Shown here piece after piece: positions 24,501 to 34,917 of a DNA stretch of 64,000 nucleotides. How positions within the stretch are numbered: the stretch's first letter is position 1; every line of letters begins with the position of its first letter. The notes below the pieces were generated by a model, which was not told the DNA's origin, did not search any database, and saw nothing but the letters and a program-made list of their open reading frames with translations. Source of the DNA: Leptobrachium leishanense (Eukaryota > Chordata > Amphibia > Anura > Megophryidae); contig CM019065.1 of NCBI GenBank assembly GCA_009667805.1, positions 21,541,822 through 21,605,821 of the forward strand, in the 5' to 3' direction. The position numbers were made by a program, and so were the translations under genes.

Positions 24501-27500
24501 AATAGGGAGAAAGTTACACTAATCAAGTTGTGATATAATACATTCATGGACAAGCACCATAGCTGCATCTTGCTTCAGAAAAGGGCAGATGCGGGCACTG
24601 GTTTTTAAGTTGATAAAAACAGGATTTGGTCAATGGCGGAAAGTGAGGAGAAAATGTAAGGTCAAAAGTGACACAAAGACAATGAGCTTGAGGTGTCGGG
24701 CTGAAGCGCATGCCATTACTCTGCAGAGAAGTAGGTGGCAGGGGGTGTTAGAAGGTGGGAAGAAGAGAATTTCAGTTTTGGCAAGTTTTAATTTTAGGAA
24801 GTTTGAAAACATCAATATAGACAGAAACATTCAGTGACACAATCCAGGAGAGAAGTCGGGGGAGGAAAGGTATATGTGGGTGTCGTCAGCATGTAGGTGG
24901 TACTGAAATTAAAAGAAGCTGATAAGTTTGCCAAGAGAGACAGTATAGATTGAAAAAAGAAGAGGTCAGAGTATTGAAAATTGGGGAACCCCAAATGAGA
25001 CAGGTTGTAAGGAGGAGGTACTACCAAAGAAAGAGACACTGAGTGATTGTTGTGACATAGAAGAAGAGAACTATGAAAGAGCAGTACCTTGAAAGGCTAT
25101 GTCATGATGAGGGCATGGTTGACCATTTCAAAGGCATCTGAGTTTTGTAGAGAGTAGTTCCTGTTAGATTTGGTTTTGAGAAGGTCATTGGTTTCTATGT
25201 TAGAGCTGTTTCTGTTTGGGTGCAGGGATTAAAAAGCAGATTTCAGATTGTCAAGGAGAGAGTTAGATTTTAAGTAGTCGATAAATCGGGTGTAAATAAG
25301 CTTTTCAAGGAGTTTATAGGTGAAAGGGAGTAAGGATATACGAAGGTAGTTGGATGGGGTAGTTGGATCCAGAGATGGCTTCTATTATGATTGGGACTAA
25401 GGTGACATCCTTGAGGGGAACAGGGAAAACACCAGAGAATAGAGTGAGATTAAAGGTATGGGTCAAAGATGGTACAAGAGAAGTGAAGTTTTGATAAGGT
25501 GTGAAAGTATGGGATCAAGGGGGCATGTGGTAGGGTGTGAAGATAGTAAGAGCTTGAAGACCTCTTGACCAGGAGTGAATCAGTTAAACATATGATGATA
25601 GATATGATGATAGATGTGGTTGTGAGTGATAATGTCATTGCAGAGATTTCAGTTCTTAATTGGCTTGTTTTTGCTGTGAAGAAGAATGTAGGTCATCGAC
25701 TTTAAGGTTGGTTTGAGTAACAACTACAGCAAGACGAAGAAGAGAGTTGTAGTTGTCGAGCAGGTGTTTGTGGTTTTGAGAGTTTGTTCAGCCCTGTGAA
25801 TGAAAGGGATAAGTCTTGCCAAAAACCTGAGATCTATGGGCACTGATCTCAGGTATCTGGCTTTTGGGACTCAACGCCGACCAATGGATCGCAATGCACT
25901 CGGCATTGAAATCCAATGGAGTGGCTGGATACTCACTTGAGAGTTCAGCTCCCTCCATTGTAATATGTCTGCTGTGGATTATAGGAAGCTGTCCTGGAGG
26001 GAGGTGTGGAGGGGTTAGAAAGGGTTAATTTTTATCCAACCACTCTCCTCTTCTGTTTTATACCCAGAATATACCTTTATGTTGATTGGAAATTATATTA
26101 TATATTTAAAAACAATAATAACTATAATAGGTGTTTGTTATTAAAACTGGTCAATGAATAAATGCCTGAATAGACCTTACCTGAGGAAAATTGTAGATTC
26201 CTAGAACAGAAGCCAAAAGAACCGAATGTGTGGAGATTAGAGATCCTATTATTGAGGTGACTGTAACACCTTTAGAATATTTGTAATTGGGGATGTGTTT
26301 ATCAAGCCCCGTCAACAGTTGTAAAGCTCCCTCCAGGTCATACTGAAGAAGTGCACATGAATCATATGCTCGAAACCCCAGGGTGATATTAGGAAGGATT
26401 TCAGCATTATTATTTATCTCGTCCAGAGCAAATCGTACAGCTTGGAACAGCTGGAAACTCTCGAAGTGGAACCTTTTAGAAGATGAATCAATCATCACAT
26501 GGTTAGAACATGGACTGACCCCAAAACGTTTATTTCAATTACTACGGAAATCTCAATGTTTGAATGTAATGATTGGAAATTCCTCTTTGCTTCATTTCAC
26601 TAATTTATAAATACATTCACCTCAATGTAATATTTTTTTTAATCTGTTCAGCCCAGTTTTTAGGGAATCTTATGGAAAAGAATGCATGAAAAAAGGGGGC
26701 ATATATAAAAGTGTGAAAAAGGCATGTCTTTAGAAAATATTGCATTTTACAGCCCAGACAAAGATTTGCGGCTTTACTGTACAATACGGGATTTTACACC
26801 CCAGACATTGCAAGTTACAGGTTTACTGCATAATAGAGGATTTTTGACCCTGGACATTGTGCATTGTAGATTTACTGTACAATAGAGGATTTTATGCCCC
26901 AGACATAGCAAGTTGCGGATTTACTGTGTAAAATAGTGGATTTCACACCAGTGGAATTGGAAGGTTCAGCTTTACTGTACAATAGTGTATTTTACTCTAG
27001 TGTTATTGTGAGTTTCAGGCTATAATGAAAAATTGCGGGTTTTAATGTATATACATTATAAGTTACATTGTTTATGCAAAAATAGTGCTTTACTGTAAAA
27101 AAAATTTAATGTAAAAATTACTAATATTATTAATTTGGTTTTAATTTTTGACATCTTGGCAGTTGGCATCTCGGATTTCAGCCCTCACTGTAGCACAGTT
27201 TCCCAGCTGCTGCACTCATCGCACATGCGCACAATGACATCAGTCAGAAATGGGGGTTCTCCCTGCCCGTCAGGGGAAATCCCAATACAGGTAATGCAGG
27301 ACCCCTGTATCTCCAGATCTGTAAGTCCTACAGTCTGGCCTTTCCAATGATAACAGATATGACTATGATCTGTGTACAATAGAACATTTAAAAAATTTAA
27401 ATATGTGTTTCTTTATCTTTTTTCATTGTAAAGTCCCTTGTCCATTTTTCAATTATAAATTGAACAATGATGCAGCACTAACTAGCTGTCTCAATACCAG

Positions 27501-30034
27501 TTAAATTTTGGTTAAAAATCCATATTTCCTTACAAAAATTCTGTACCAGGGTTTTCCTGTTCCAATTTTGATTAATATAGTACCCTATAGAACATATACA
27601 CTAGGGATGCACCGATACCGAAACTATTATCGGAATTGGTGCCGATTCCGGGATATGGACAAGTACCCACACAGATGCTCCTGATTTCTCTCCTGATACC
27701 AGAAGCCAGTGCTGAGGTGGCTGGGTTAATGCTCCAGTGGCATTCTACCATGCCCCCTTGGCTGCCCATGTTCTATCGATTTAGATGGGCCACTCGGTGA
27801 TAACCCACTCCCAGCTGCGATCTCCCAAGATCTCAGAGTTCAAAAATCTTGAACTTCACAGAATCTCACAGGATAGCGACTGGGGGGGGGGTGTTACAAC
27901 TGAGTAGCCGTTCTAAACCTTTGCGGCCGCTTGATGGAAAGGCGCAAGCTGGAGGGGCATGGTAGAATTCCACTAGAGCATTCAGCAGCTGCCCCATTGT
28001 CTACATCTGAGATCTAAAATGTGTGTGTGTGTATATAAATTCGATAGGCCGTATTAGTCCAGATGCCAAAATCACGAGTATAGCAGTACGTGGTGATATT
28101 TATAAGACAAGCTTTTGAGAGTATTCCTCTCTTCCTCAGGTCTGGAAGCTTAGTGATCAGTTCTTAGCATTGAACATTAAGGGTCACATGGGTGGGGGGG
28201 GTTTAGATGCCGCAAAAAGTGAGAGTCAAATGGTATGTTCAAAATGGGAAAATAAACCCGTGAGTGATCTTTGGTCCATAATAAAACAACAGAGATAAGA
28301 TCATACAACTTGAAAGAAAAAAAAAGGAAAAAGAAAAAACCAAAACACAAAACAGTGAAGGCTGAAAAAGACATACAAAAAAAAAAGAGAAACCAAAAAG
28401 AAACAAAACATCAGCCAGAATTTTGAATGTTATGTGACATTATGATAATGTGTTAAAAAGCCAGAATCCACATTGAGTCCTTCTTTTATAGTGTTAAAAT
28501 ATGTGATCATTTTCATTTCATATGTCTTGCGTTGATGTTGGTCTTTTAAATGTCCTTTGAGGATTTTAATTTTGAGGTTTAAAATTTACAAATAAAAGGG
28601 TTGTTAACAGGGAGTTAACAACCCTTTTATTTATAAATGTGTAATATGTGTATATATGGAGCCGAAACATTGTTTTTTTTTTTAAAAAAAGTTGATTTTT
28701 TTTTATTGAGACCCTGAGTGCTCCTACCTGGTGATCTATATTTATATATATATTTTTCTGTTAATCTGTATATTTGTGTTGTTTTTTTAAATATCTTGCA
28801 TTGTATTACTTTGTATTTCTGTAACTGTAACACTTCAATGTTCAGTGTTAAATATATATAGCATAACTGGACATGAATACTAATTTAACGACTAAGAAGA
28901 AATAAGGTACCAAATTGAGGTAAAACCAACTCCTGTTTGGGAAAATAATAAAATGTTTCAGAACACATATAGATACTCGAGAATAACGCAAGTTTTTTGA
29001 GACAAAAAACAACCTCAAAACCTTAAGTATCGCGTTATACTCGGGACATCTGTGGGGGAGTAGGAATCAGCTTGCTCTCCCGGGCTCTGGCAGACAGACA
29101 CGCTCTGCAGGAGGGCTGGACATTGAGATGAAAGCTTGCCCTGCCAAGATACTGTCTCCCCCACCACTGTTAAAGCTGCAGCAGCTCAGTGTGTGTGTGT
29201 GTGTATTTGTGTGTTTGTGTGTGTGTGGTCCAGAGTCCAGCGGGGAGCATGACCGTGTGCACATATTAACCCATTCCTTCCCAGCCAGCCCCAACTACTT
29301 AACCCTTACTTACTGCAGCATCATCCCTTCAGAAAGCCCTGCAGCCCATTAACCCTTCACAATGCAATCCCAATTTAAACATGCAGCCCTTACTTAACCA
29401 TTAACCCTTTGTGAATGCAGCCCTCAAGTACCCCTGTACAAAGCCCTCCAAAACCCTTCAAACCAAAAACCTACACTAACCTTTGCAATAAAAACAGTAA
29501 CATGAACCCCTTTATAATACATATACTCTGCTTCATATAAACAAAGTTAATTTTTCAAAGTAAAGCAAGCTTTTATAAGTGTATAGTATATGTAAGTATG
29601 TGTATATTCATAGGTTCACAGCCTTTTGTCATTTTCTTGAAAATGTATACTTTTATAATTTTGCTCCTGGCGTTCTATTCGAGTCTTAAGTAATAATCTA
29701 ATTTCCTTAATGAATCTCTACCCCCCGCGTTATACTCGAGTATCTACAGTAGTAACTAAAGTCATTCACACCATAAAGTAACACATCATTTATAAGATTG
29801 TTATAATTCCTCTTACATTGTACATTTGATCCTTGGTGGCTTCTCATTGAAGAGGGCCTTTTGAGAGACAGCTCCAACATGCACAGGCAGTAGCACTCCT
29901 ATCATTATATCTCCAGGTTGTGTCATTCCACTGAGCTCCGTGATGGGCAGCCGGCACCGCTGGTCCTCAGAGTAAAACACTGGAATGAGGAGGAACACAA
30001 TCAGGTGCCAGATTGTCCTATACATAGAAGACAT
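17599..30034 (-). CDS. Vomeronasal type-2 receptor gene 1, complete, six exons
   Basis: Exons (minus strand): 29817-30034, 26181-26472, 22359-23186, 20318-20545, 18678-18801, 17599-18503. They total 2595 bp and join in phase into 864 residues plus a stop, the usual family C GPCR size. Domains in order: signal peptide (about 1-24), venus-flytrap ligand domain (about 30-500), nine-cysteine domain (about 526-578), seven-transmembrane domain (about 590-855). Such receptors sit in the plasma membrane of vomeronasal sensory neurons, where known members bind peptides or amino-acid-like cues and signal through G proteins. The start at 30034 was chosen because it precedes the hydrophobic signal; ATGs at 30067 and 30025 are alternatives. 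Intron 5 begins with GC. The paralogue, gene 2, lies upstream in transcription order. The ligand is unknown; a role as a CaSR or taste receptor is less likely given the exon pattern. Confidence 0.88.
18504..18677 (-). other. Intron 5 of gene 1, GC-AG type
   Basis: 174-bp intron that begins GCAGGT at 18677 and ends ttttcag at 18504-18510. The GC donor is shared with gene 2, where the context gcaagt matches the known GC-donor consensus. Confidence 0.75.
18678..18801 (-). CDS. V2R gene 1 exon 5: cysteine-rich domain
   Basis: 124 bp, the invariant length of this exon in the family. Encodes VPISVCSQSCPSGFWNAARR followed by GEPACCYDCVPCPQGEISNQ and T, with six of the nine cysteines. The acceptor is actttag just before GTCCC. 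The exon must end at ...CAAACAG to reach exon 6 in frame, so the intron opens with GC (gcaggt) rather than GT; the nearest GT would add four bases and break the frame. Confidence 0.87.
18804..20317 (-). other. Intron 4 of gene 1
   Basis: Contains ordinary non-coding DNA and a degenerate tcac/actc-rich microsatellite-like region at about 19880-20160. No mobile element was confidently recognised. Confidence 0.5.
20318..20545 (-). CDS. V2R gene 1 exon 4
   Basis: 228 bp, phase 0, flanked by ttttacag and by gtacag. Encodes LLYYIKNVRFRLNSGKEVYF, DENGDPPAVYDIVNRQLSP and a C-terminal SSILWSSGETQ, the link between the ligand domain and the cysteine-rich domain. The counterpart in gene 2 is 57524-57751, with the same length and splice sites. 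Confidence 0.87.
20546..22358 (-). other. Intron 3 of gene 1
   Basis: Non-coding. It has a short (aaat)n tract at 21500-21525 and a T/A-rich stretch at 21560-21800. Nothing else recognised. Confidence 0.5.
22359..23186 (-). CDS. V2R gene 1 exon 3: main part of ligand domain
   Basis: 828 bp, phase 0 at both ends. Begins ISHFSSSAILSDHIRFPSF after the acceptor caacag, continues through FLRTVPSDVFQSKGLAHLV, WTWVGLVASDNDYGQLG, VAFSENILTSYPDRNAPHIV and VVAYGSSLDLVPIL, and ends KDFKPWQ before the donor gtaagc. This is the core of the venus-flytrap fold, with the SDNDYG segment that lies at the hinge in family C receptors. No stop or frameshift. A decayed copy of its 5' end lies in the intron at 23518-23690. 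Confidence 0.88.
23518..23690 (-). pseudogene. Relic duplicate of the exon 3 5' end in intron 2 of gene 1
   Basis: On the minus strand this repeats the intron 2/exon 3 border. A region with caaccctttgaacctcttcc, as found upstream of exon 3 in gene 2, is followed by ttcaacag, then atcagccatttttcatccag and gtgaccacatcaggtttccc. Similarity ends after about 75 bp of exon. An insertion and a TGA in frame (ATCATCCAGTGA) make it non-coding. It retains an acceptor-like site 400 bp upstream of the true one. Confidence 0.75.
24130..25790 (-). mobile_element. Old, degraded L2-type LINE fragment in intron 2
   Basis: The + strand words ggtgtcgtcagcatgtaggt, gatgagggcatggttgacca and ggtagttggatgggg parallel the antisense of the L2 at 6413-7700. 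Minus-strand translation gives broken RT pieces such as GFPNFQ, SILSLLANLSASFNFSTTYM, where the intact family has SLGKLIxSFGFxYHLYADD. Many frameshifts; clearly dead and much older than the 6106-10397 copy. Confidence 0.65.
26181..26472 (-). CDS. V2R gene 1 exon 2
   Basis: 292 bp, the typical length of V2R exon 2. Encodes FQAVRFALDEINNNAEILPN, then ITLGFRAYDSC, ending in YNFPQ. The acceptor is chosen at aaaag just before the G at 26472 because it restores phase with exon 1 and gives the conserved sequence; an upstream ag at about 26519 would also be in phase but adds a non-conserved segment. The donor is gtaagg (26175-26180). Confidence 0.85.
26520..27600 (-). other. Part of intron 1 of gene 1, short degenerate repeats
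   Basis: Between about 26740 and 27060 a degenerate ~60-bp motif recurs (gtttactgtacaatagagga, ttttacaccccagacattg and variants). No gene or recognisable transposon. Confidence 0.45.
27602..27660. mobile_element. hAT-like terminus, partner end not found
   Basis: ctagggatgcaccgatacc is a terminus of the kind I associate with vertebrate hAT elements, followed by short words built on gataccg and cggaatt. No inverted partner (tcggtgcatccctag) was found downstream, so the element is truncated or rearranged. Confidence 0.4.
28040..28590 (-). mobile_element. 3' fragment of a Penelope-like retroelement
   Basis: Minus-strand bases 28561-28430 translate as LKGHLKDQHQRKTYEMKMIT then YFNTIKEGLNVDSGFLTHY and a stop, the pattern I recall for the C-terminal tail of Penelope-like proteins in fish and frogs. 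Downstream (28142-28040) is a hammerhead-like motif and ctcgtgattttggcatctgg, which fits the terminal repeat of such elements. The ORF upstream of this fragment is missing. Family assignment rests on recall, not a search. Confidence 0.5.
28104..28142 (-). ncRNA. Hammerhead-ribozyme-like core (degenerate)
   Basis: Read on the minus strand: ccagacctgaggaagagagg, then aatactctcaaaagcttgtc. It contains a CTGANGA box, a 5-bp stem (gagag/ctctc) with a gaata loop, and an AAAA in place of the usual GAAA. The core is probably inactive because of that change. Hammerheads are known in Penelope-like terminal repeats. Confidence 0.45.
28969..29746. mobile_element. TIR element of about 780 bp in intron 1
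   Basis: Left end tagatactcgagaataacgc and right end cgcgttatactcgagtatcta are near-perfect inverted copies. The left subterminal region carries a further inverted copy (cgcgttatactcgg at about 29030). A (gt)n tract lies at 29190-29227. No transposase. Confidence 0.65.
29817..30034 (-). CDS. V2R gene 1 exon 1: signal peptide and start of ligand domain
   Basis: Encodes a short hydrophobic leader (IWHLIVFLLIPVF) and then the family motif GDIMIGVLLPVHVG, followed by PPRIKCT near the exon end. The donor is gtaaga at 29811-29816, and two bases (AT) of the next codon are left over. These join the G that opens exon 2, giving KCTM-FHFESFQ across the junction, the expected family pattern. Confidence 0.85.
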
Positions 30035-30247
30035 GGTGGATCCAAAAAGAGAGAAACCTGTGAACACAGCATGGCATTATTTAGTGCATCTGGTGTCATG
30101 AAGGGACTTTTACGTCACAATTACAATAATATGTTTGTTATATTTAACATAGACACCAAAAACTTTACACTGTCAAAAGATTCAATCATGTGTTTATCAA
30201 CATTTCAAGATCGAGCTAAATGAAGGTTTCCCAAGAGATGGATTCTA

Positions 30248-30962
30248 AAGGGGTTATTCAAAGTGCACCAAAATGTCACTGAAATGTCGGTGCTCTCTCG
30301 TTCCCTGGACTACGGAGAATCAAATTCCCGGACCCCGCGGATCGATCTGGAATGCCACAGAGAACACTCCGACCATACCCGACGATCCGCCGCAAATCTG
30401 CCGAACACATCCGAAAAAAGTTGATGATCCAAAGAACACAGTGCCAACCAGCTGAAAATATCTGGAATTAATATACATAAGGTCCTATGAATAGTAATAA
30501 AAAGGTCCATTACAGAAAAAATCTATTTTAAAGAAAAACAGAAAAAGAAATTTCTGAAAAAATCCCTAATTCGCCTAAAACGTCCTAAAAAAAAATAATG
30601 AGACTTTTTGCTGCAGATTAAAAGAATAATTGGTTTATTAGATATTGGCTAAAAATGGGAATATTTTTAACATTGAAATCTATGGGATTCGCCTGATTAA
30701 ACCTGTCAAATGAAACCACCGAACAGCAGGGCATTTCACTGACATTTCTCTGCTGTTCAGTGTCTGTGAATAGATTAACCATTGCTTCTCTATGGGGGAT
30801 TTCACAGCTATAAAAGATCACCGTATTTTGCTGGCAATTCGCCAGAATTTGGTGAACTGCCAGCTTTGTGAATAGCTGAATTGACATGAGAATGCACCAT
30901 TCAGGGAAATTCACCATCCAGTGAAATTTCAGGGCCAGTTTGGCTCTCTTTGAATGACCCTG
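30248..30962. mobile_element. TIR element, CAGGGTTATTC family (715 bp), upstream of gene 1
   Basis: Left end ggggttattcaaagtgcacc is inverted at the right end as ctctctttgaatgaccctg (ending 30962). The interior has a central T/A-rich region with taaaaaaaaataatg. It lies about 200 bp upstream of the gene 1 start codon, so it may border or contain promoter DNA. No clean 3-bp duplication was seen. Confidence 0.6.
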
Positions 30963-31665
30963 CAAGCCTTCTGAAAGTCATAGTGTCCTTCATCAATAAA
31001 TGTGTCACTTTTTCTGTATGTTGATGTTGCTATAAAATGATGGGGATTCCACTGGTTTGCTATGGATCCGTCATGCACCATAACTGCAACAATCCTGGAA
31101 CCCCCCTCCCAGTGGTAGACTTCCTGTTCTACTCCTCTCCTGCAACCTGCATTCAATGATCAGCATCCAGCAAACAATTTACACCACGCACCTGATTCAT
31201 TCATACAGAATAAAGGGCTACACCCCAGACTGACCATTGCTGGCTCATTACAGCATGTGCAACCAAACAGTGCTGTGTTTTGCTGCTCTTCCCGACCTGT
31301 TCCTGTTTATATTGCTTTCTGGCTCCTGCAACCACAACTACAATACCCACCCTCGTTCAGATTACTACATTGCCAGTTTCCATATACAGTACATTTATCC
31401 TCCTCCACCCATACCTACCAGTGTATCTGTGCAGATTACTGCACCCCTGGGCTCATTTTCTGGAAGTAAGTACCTCCTCCCGGCAGCCTGTCTCTGTTGG
31501 GGTGCCCCAGGGGTTCAGTACTGAGCCCTCTACTTTTCTCAGTCTACACTGCCTCTCTAGGCAAACTGATCAGCTCCTTTGGATTCCAATACCACCTATA
31601 CGCTGATGACACCCAAATTTACCTCTCCTCCCCTGACCTCTCTGCAGGTCTCCTGGATTGAGTCA

Positions 31666-32222
31666 GCATAAAAACCAGAAAAGGTTAATGGCGCATGTGA
31701 ATGAAAAAAGAAAGCTGAAAGGTCCCGTATATCTACACCACCAAGATATACAAACAAGGTCCCAATAGGAAAAAAAATATAGATGGGGCCTCGCGCAAAA
31801 GTAGCTCAGATGAAGCGTATGGAAATCCTCCTATGGAGTGGAGCCTAAAAGAAAGCAAATGGGACATACATTGCGCAGTATATCAATTGTAATGTATCAC
31901 CACAATTTGCATTAGGCTGATCAACTCACATGGTGGAGAGCCATTTTACAGTTGGCTCATTCATTGGCAGCTCATACATATTTCAGGAACTCTTCGCCTC
32001 ATACAGATGGAAATAGAGACGGTACTCCACCAGAATATGCAATGCAATGGAGACAGCACTCCACCAGGAAATGCAATGCAATACGATATACGGTCTCCCC
32101 AGGCCTCAAGCGAAGTAAGGATGTATACCGATAGAAAGTAAAAAAGGTCACAATCGACCTATTTATTAAAAAATATATTGCACAACGCATTTCAACCTTA
32201 TGGTCTTCCTCAGGTGCTAATG
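31666..32222 (-). mobile_element. 557-bp insertion with 16-bp target duplication, hammerhead-like end
   Basis: Flanked by ctcctggattgagtca (31650-31665) and ctcctggatcgagtca (32223-32238), 15 of 16 matching, so this is a real insertion into the L2 relic. On the minus strand the element starts with a hammerhead-like core and has no protein-coding capacity. An internal gcaatgcaatggagacagca / gcaatgcaatacga duplication (about 32035-32095) is present. Long duplications point to target-primed reverse transcription; family unknown, possibly a non-autonomous Penelope-like element. Confidence 0.7.
32182..32216 (-). ncRNA. Hammerhead-ribozyme-like core (degenerate)
   Basis: Minus strand reads cacctgaggaagaccataag then gttgaaatgcgttgtgc: a CTGANGA box (CTGAGGA), a short stem gacc/ggtt with an ataa loop, then TGAAAT. 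It is close to the conserved core but departs from CTGATGA and carries a wobble in the stem. Confidence 0.4.
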
Positions 32223-33270
32223 CTCCTGGATCGAGTCACTGACTGTCTCTCCATTGTCTCAAATTGGATGGCTTCCCGCTTCCTTAAACTCAATCTTGCC
32301 AAAACTGAAATTCTCGTAAGATCCCAATACCATCCATCGCTCTACGAGTAAATGGAACACCCATTAGCCCAACACCCCAAGCTCGCTGCCTTGGTGTCAC
32401 TTTTGACTCTGACCTAACATTCTCTCCCCACATCCAGACAGTGACCAAATCCTGTTATTTTCAACTCAAAAACATTGCCCGTGCCTGCCCCTTTCTCACA
32501 CAAGATACCATGAAGGTGCTGGTTCATGCTCTTGTCATTTCACAACTTGATTACTGCAACTCGCTCCTTATTGGCCCCAACTCCCGTATCGCCCCTTTGC
32601 AATCTGTAATGAATGCAGGGGCCAGACTTCTTTTTCTCACTAAACGCACCTCACGCTCCTCCCCCCTCTGTCCCTCCATTGGCTTCCTTTACGTTTCAGG
32701 ATAAAGTTTAAAATACTGATGCTCACGTTCAAATCACTCAATAACTCAACCCCTCCATACATGTCCTCGTTACTCCGCAAGCACGCCCCATCTAGACAAC
32801 TCCATTCAACAGGTGATCTCAACCTGTCATCGGTCTTCACACGCACAGCCAACTCTCGCCTCCAGGACTTCTCAAGGGGGCACCAGTCCTTTGGAATGAC
32901 TTGCCTCACCCTATCAAACTCTCCCCTGATCTTCAGGCCTTCAAGAAATCCCTCAAAACCTATCTCTTCAGATTAGCGTACCACATCACTGATGCAACTC
33001 ATCCCTCTGCTCACCTACTCACACTTGATTGAAGCCGCTCTTATGGCCCCACCATTCCCAAACCACTGGCACTAATGATCCTGCTATCTCGTGAAATTCC
33101 TCTTGTCTTCCTCAACCCCCAATCCCTCTAGACTGTAAGCTCCTATGAGCAGGGCCCTCTACACCTCTTGTTTCCATCTTACGCCCATTTAATTGTATTT
33201 TATTTCCTTTAGTTATTGTAAAGCTCTGCGGAAACTGTTGGCGCTATATAAATGATGACAATAATAATAA

Positions 33271-34026
33271 TGATATTCCCACCACCCTGGTACCGTTCCT
33301 GACAGGATCTATACTACTGACTCTTCTCGGAATCTACTGATGAGTCGAGTATCATGGAATTCCTGTTGCACAGATTGAAAATTCACTTTCAAACAAAATT
33401 TTAAAAAAATTGAAAACCTCTTATAATATAGAAAAGTGCAGAGATAAAAAAAATCTAATGTTATTAGGCAAATAAACAGTGATCAGCTCTCTCCTTCCAC
33501 GTAATAACCAAATAACACGTTTTTCTCAACCTTGAGAAAGACCCGGTCAACAACTTGCCCCAATGACAGGTCTTTATCAGTTTTGAGGAAAACCTCTTCC
33601 ACATCCTGTTCCCAATGGCGGGTCATACTAAACCTGGAGAAATGCACATCTTTCCATCAAAACCTTGCGTTATTGTACAGCTAAGAAAGGCAAGTTGTGA
33701 TTCTAAAACAGATATGCTGGAGCGGTGTTTGTTTAAATCGATACGCTTGGAATTTGGCAGATCCTGAGGTTAATCTGTACACTCGCTATAGCAGCTGATC
33801 ATTCACAACTTTGTGGTTTTGTCTGCGCAATGTTTTAACACATAAATGAAGCGCAGAACAACACAATGCCTTGTAGATCAGTAAGAGAGAAAGCTGATGG
33901 ACAGATCTGCCGTATGACTTGTAGTGGGACCATACAGATGCAGGGAAGATCCAGATTACAATTGCAAGAAAATGCATGAAATCTGATACGCGTTTATTGT
34001 ATTTACAATCAGAATCCTCCCCTCCT
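33271..34026. other. Intergenic, nothing recognised
   Basis: Between the L2 tail and the duplicated flank. No open frame, RNA gene or transposon end was recognised. Confidence 0.45.
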
Positions 34027-34366
34027 TTCCTCTCAAGTCTTTCAATGTTGCCAATTATTGGATTTGTGTTGGTCCGTTGTAATTTTTAGGATGTGAGGGA
34101 TTCACAAAAAGCGTTAGTGGAGATGTAATGATAACTACAGCTGGACCTTTTCATCACAGTATAGTGTGTCGATATCTGCCATACTTAGTTCATTCTGCTG
34201 TATGTTATGCAGATTTCCTATCTCTGACACCTTTATTGCTCTTAAATGTCCTTGGTTATGCTGATATGAATAAAGGTCAATTAAAAAAAAGATTTACTTG
34301 ATGAAATGTTCAGAGAAGTATTTGTTTGTGCCTGGATAGCAGCCTGTGATTGGTCATTGCAATAGA
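34027..34366. other. Left flank of duplicated unit B
   Basis: Paralogue of 1-327 (shared gctggacctttt, ttcattctgctgtat, gtgattggtcattg and others), diverged by scattered substitutions and small indels. Marks the distal end of duplicated unit B. Confidence 0.75.
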
Positions 34367-34917
34367 TTTGTACGTAGAAAATAATAATCCATCAATTAGT
34401 TAATGAAAGAATAATAATATTAAGTATAACCTGTAACAATATAACTGTATCACTCAGTGATAAAACGCTGAGAAAAAATAATTATCCACAGAATGATTAG
34501 AATTAATAGACATACAGTGTTATTCAAAGAAAGGCGAAACTCAGGAGAATGACTGGAGCAGTGAAAATTCTAGGTCGAAATAGCCAAACCAGAAAAATTC
34601 TCCCATTTATCTCAATTTTCAAATCCGCTATTTGGTTTAGATTGTTCTCTTCTCCTGCCAGTTCTCCTGGTTTTCACCTTTCTCTGAATAAACCTGATAG
34701 AATAGACAGAGTTATATGATGAATCAATGTGGTCAGTAATCGAACGTCAAGTGACAGTGGAATGAGATGGAATGAATGACTGAATCAATGAATGAATATG
34801 ATTAGTAGCAGAATGGAAAGTAATATCATGAATTTAACCTGGAGAGATTACAAACAGAATGTTCAATAACGGAGTGAATTAGCATAGAAGGATCATTAAC
34901 TGACGCTTCCCAAAAAG
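34367..34917. other. Diverged satellite-like units with an inserted MITE
   Basis: Around the MITE at 34515-34696, words such as agaatgattagaattaatag, gattagtagcagaatgg, aaagtaatatcatgaattta and agaatgttcaataa look like very diverged forms of the 45-bp unit. They may be the ancestral edge of the array. No gene. Confidence 0.5.
34515..34696. mobile_element. 182-bp MITE, CAGGGTTATTC family
   Basis: Ends cagtgttattcaaagaaagg and cctttctctgaataaacctg are inverted copies; ATA flanks both sides (34512-34514, 34697-34699). It is the same length as, and matches in inverted orientation, the copy at 47450-47631 (shared ggagaatgactgga, gtgaaaattctagg, atagccaaacca). Confidence 0.8.

Larger units (their letters stand above)
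31485..33270 (+). mobile_element. 3' part of an L2-type LINE, split by an insertion
   Basis: Plus-strand translation gives VGVPQG, then (in frame pieces) [20 protein letters not shown] up to 31650. The sequence resumes at 32223 with LLDRVTDCLSIVSNWMASRF, then ALVISQLDYCNSLLIGPN, LHWLP-like and LQDFSRG-like segments to 32980. The 3' end, ggcgctatataaatgatgac followed by (aat)n at 33240-33270, is the usual L2 tail. Several frameshifts; a fossil. Confidence 0.8.
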
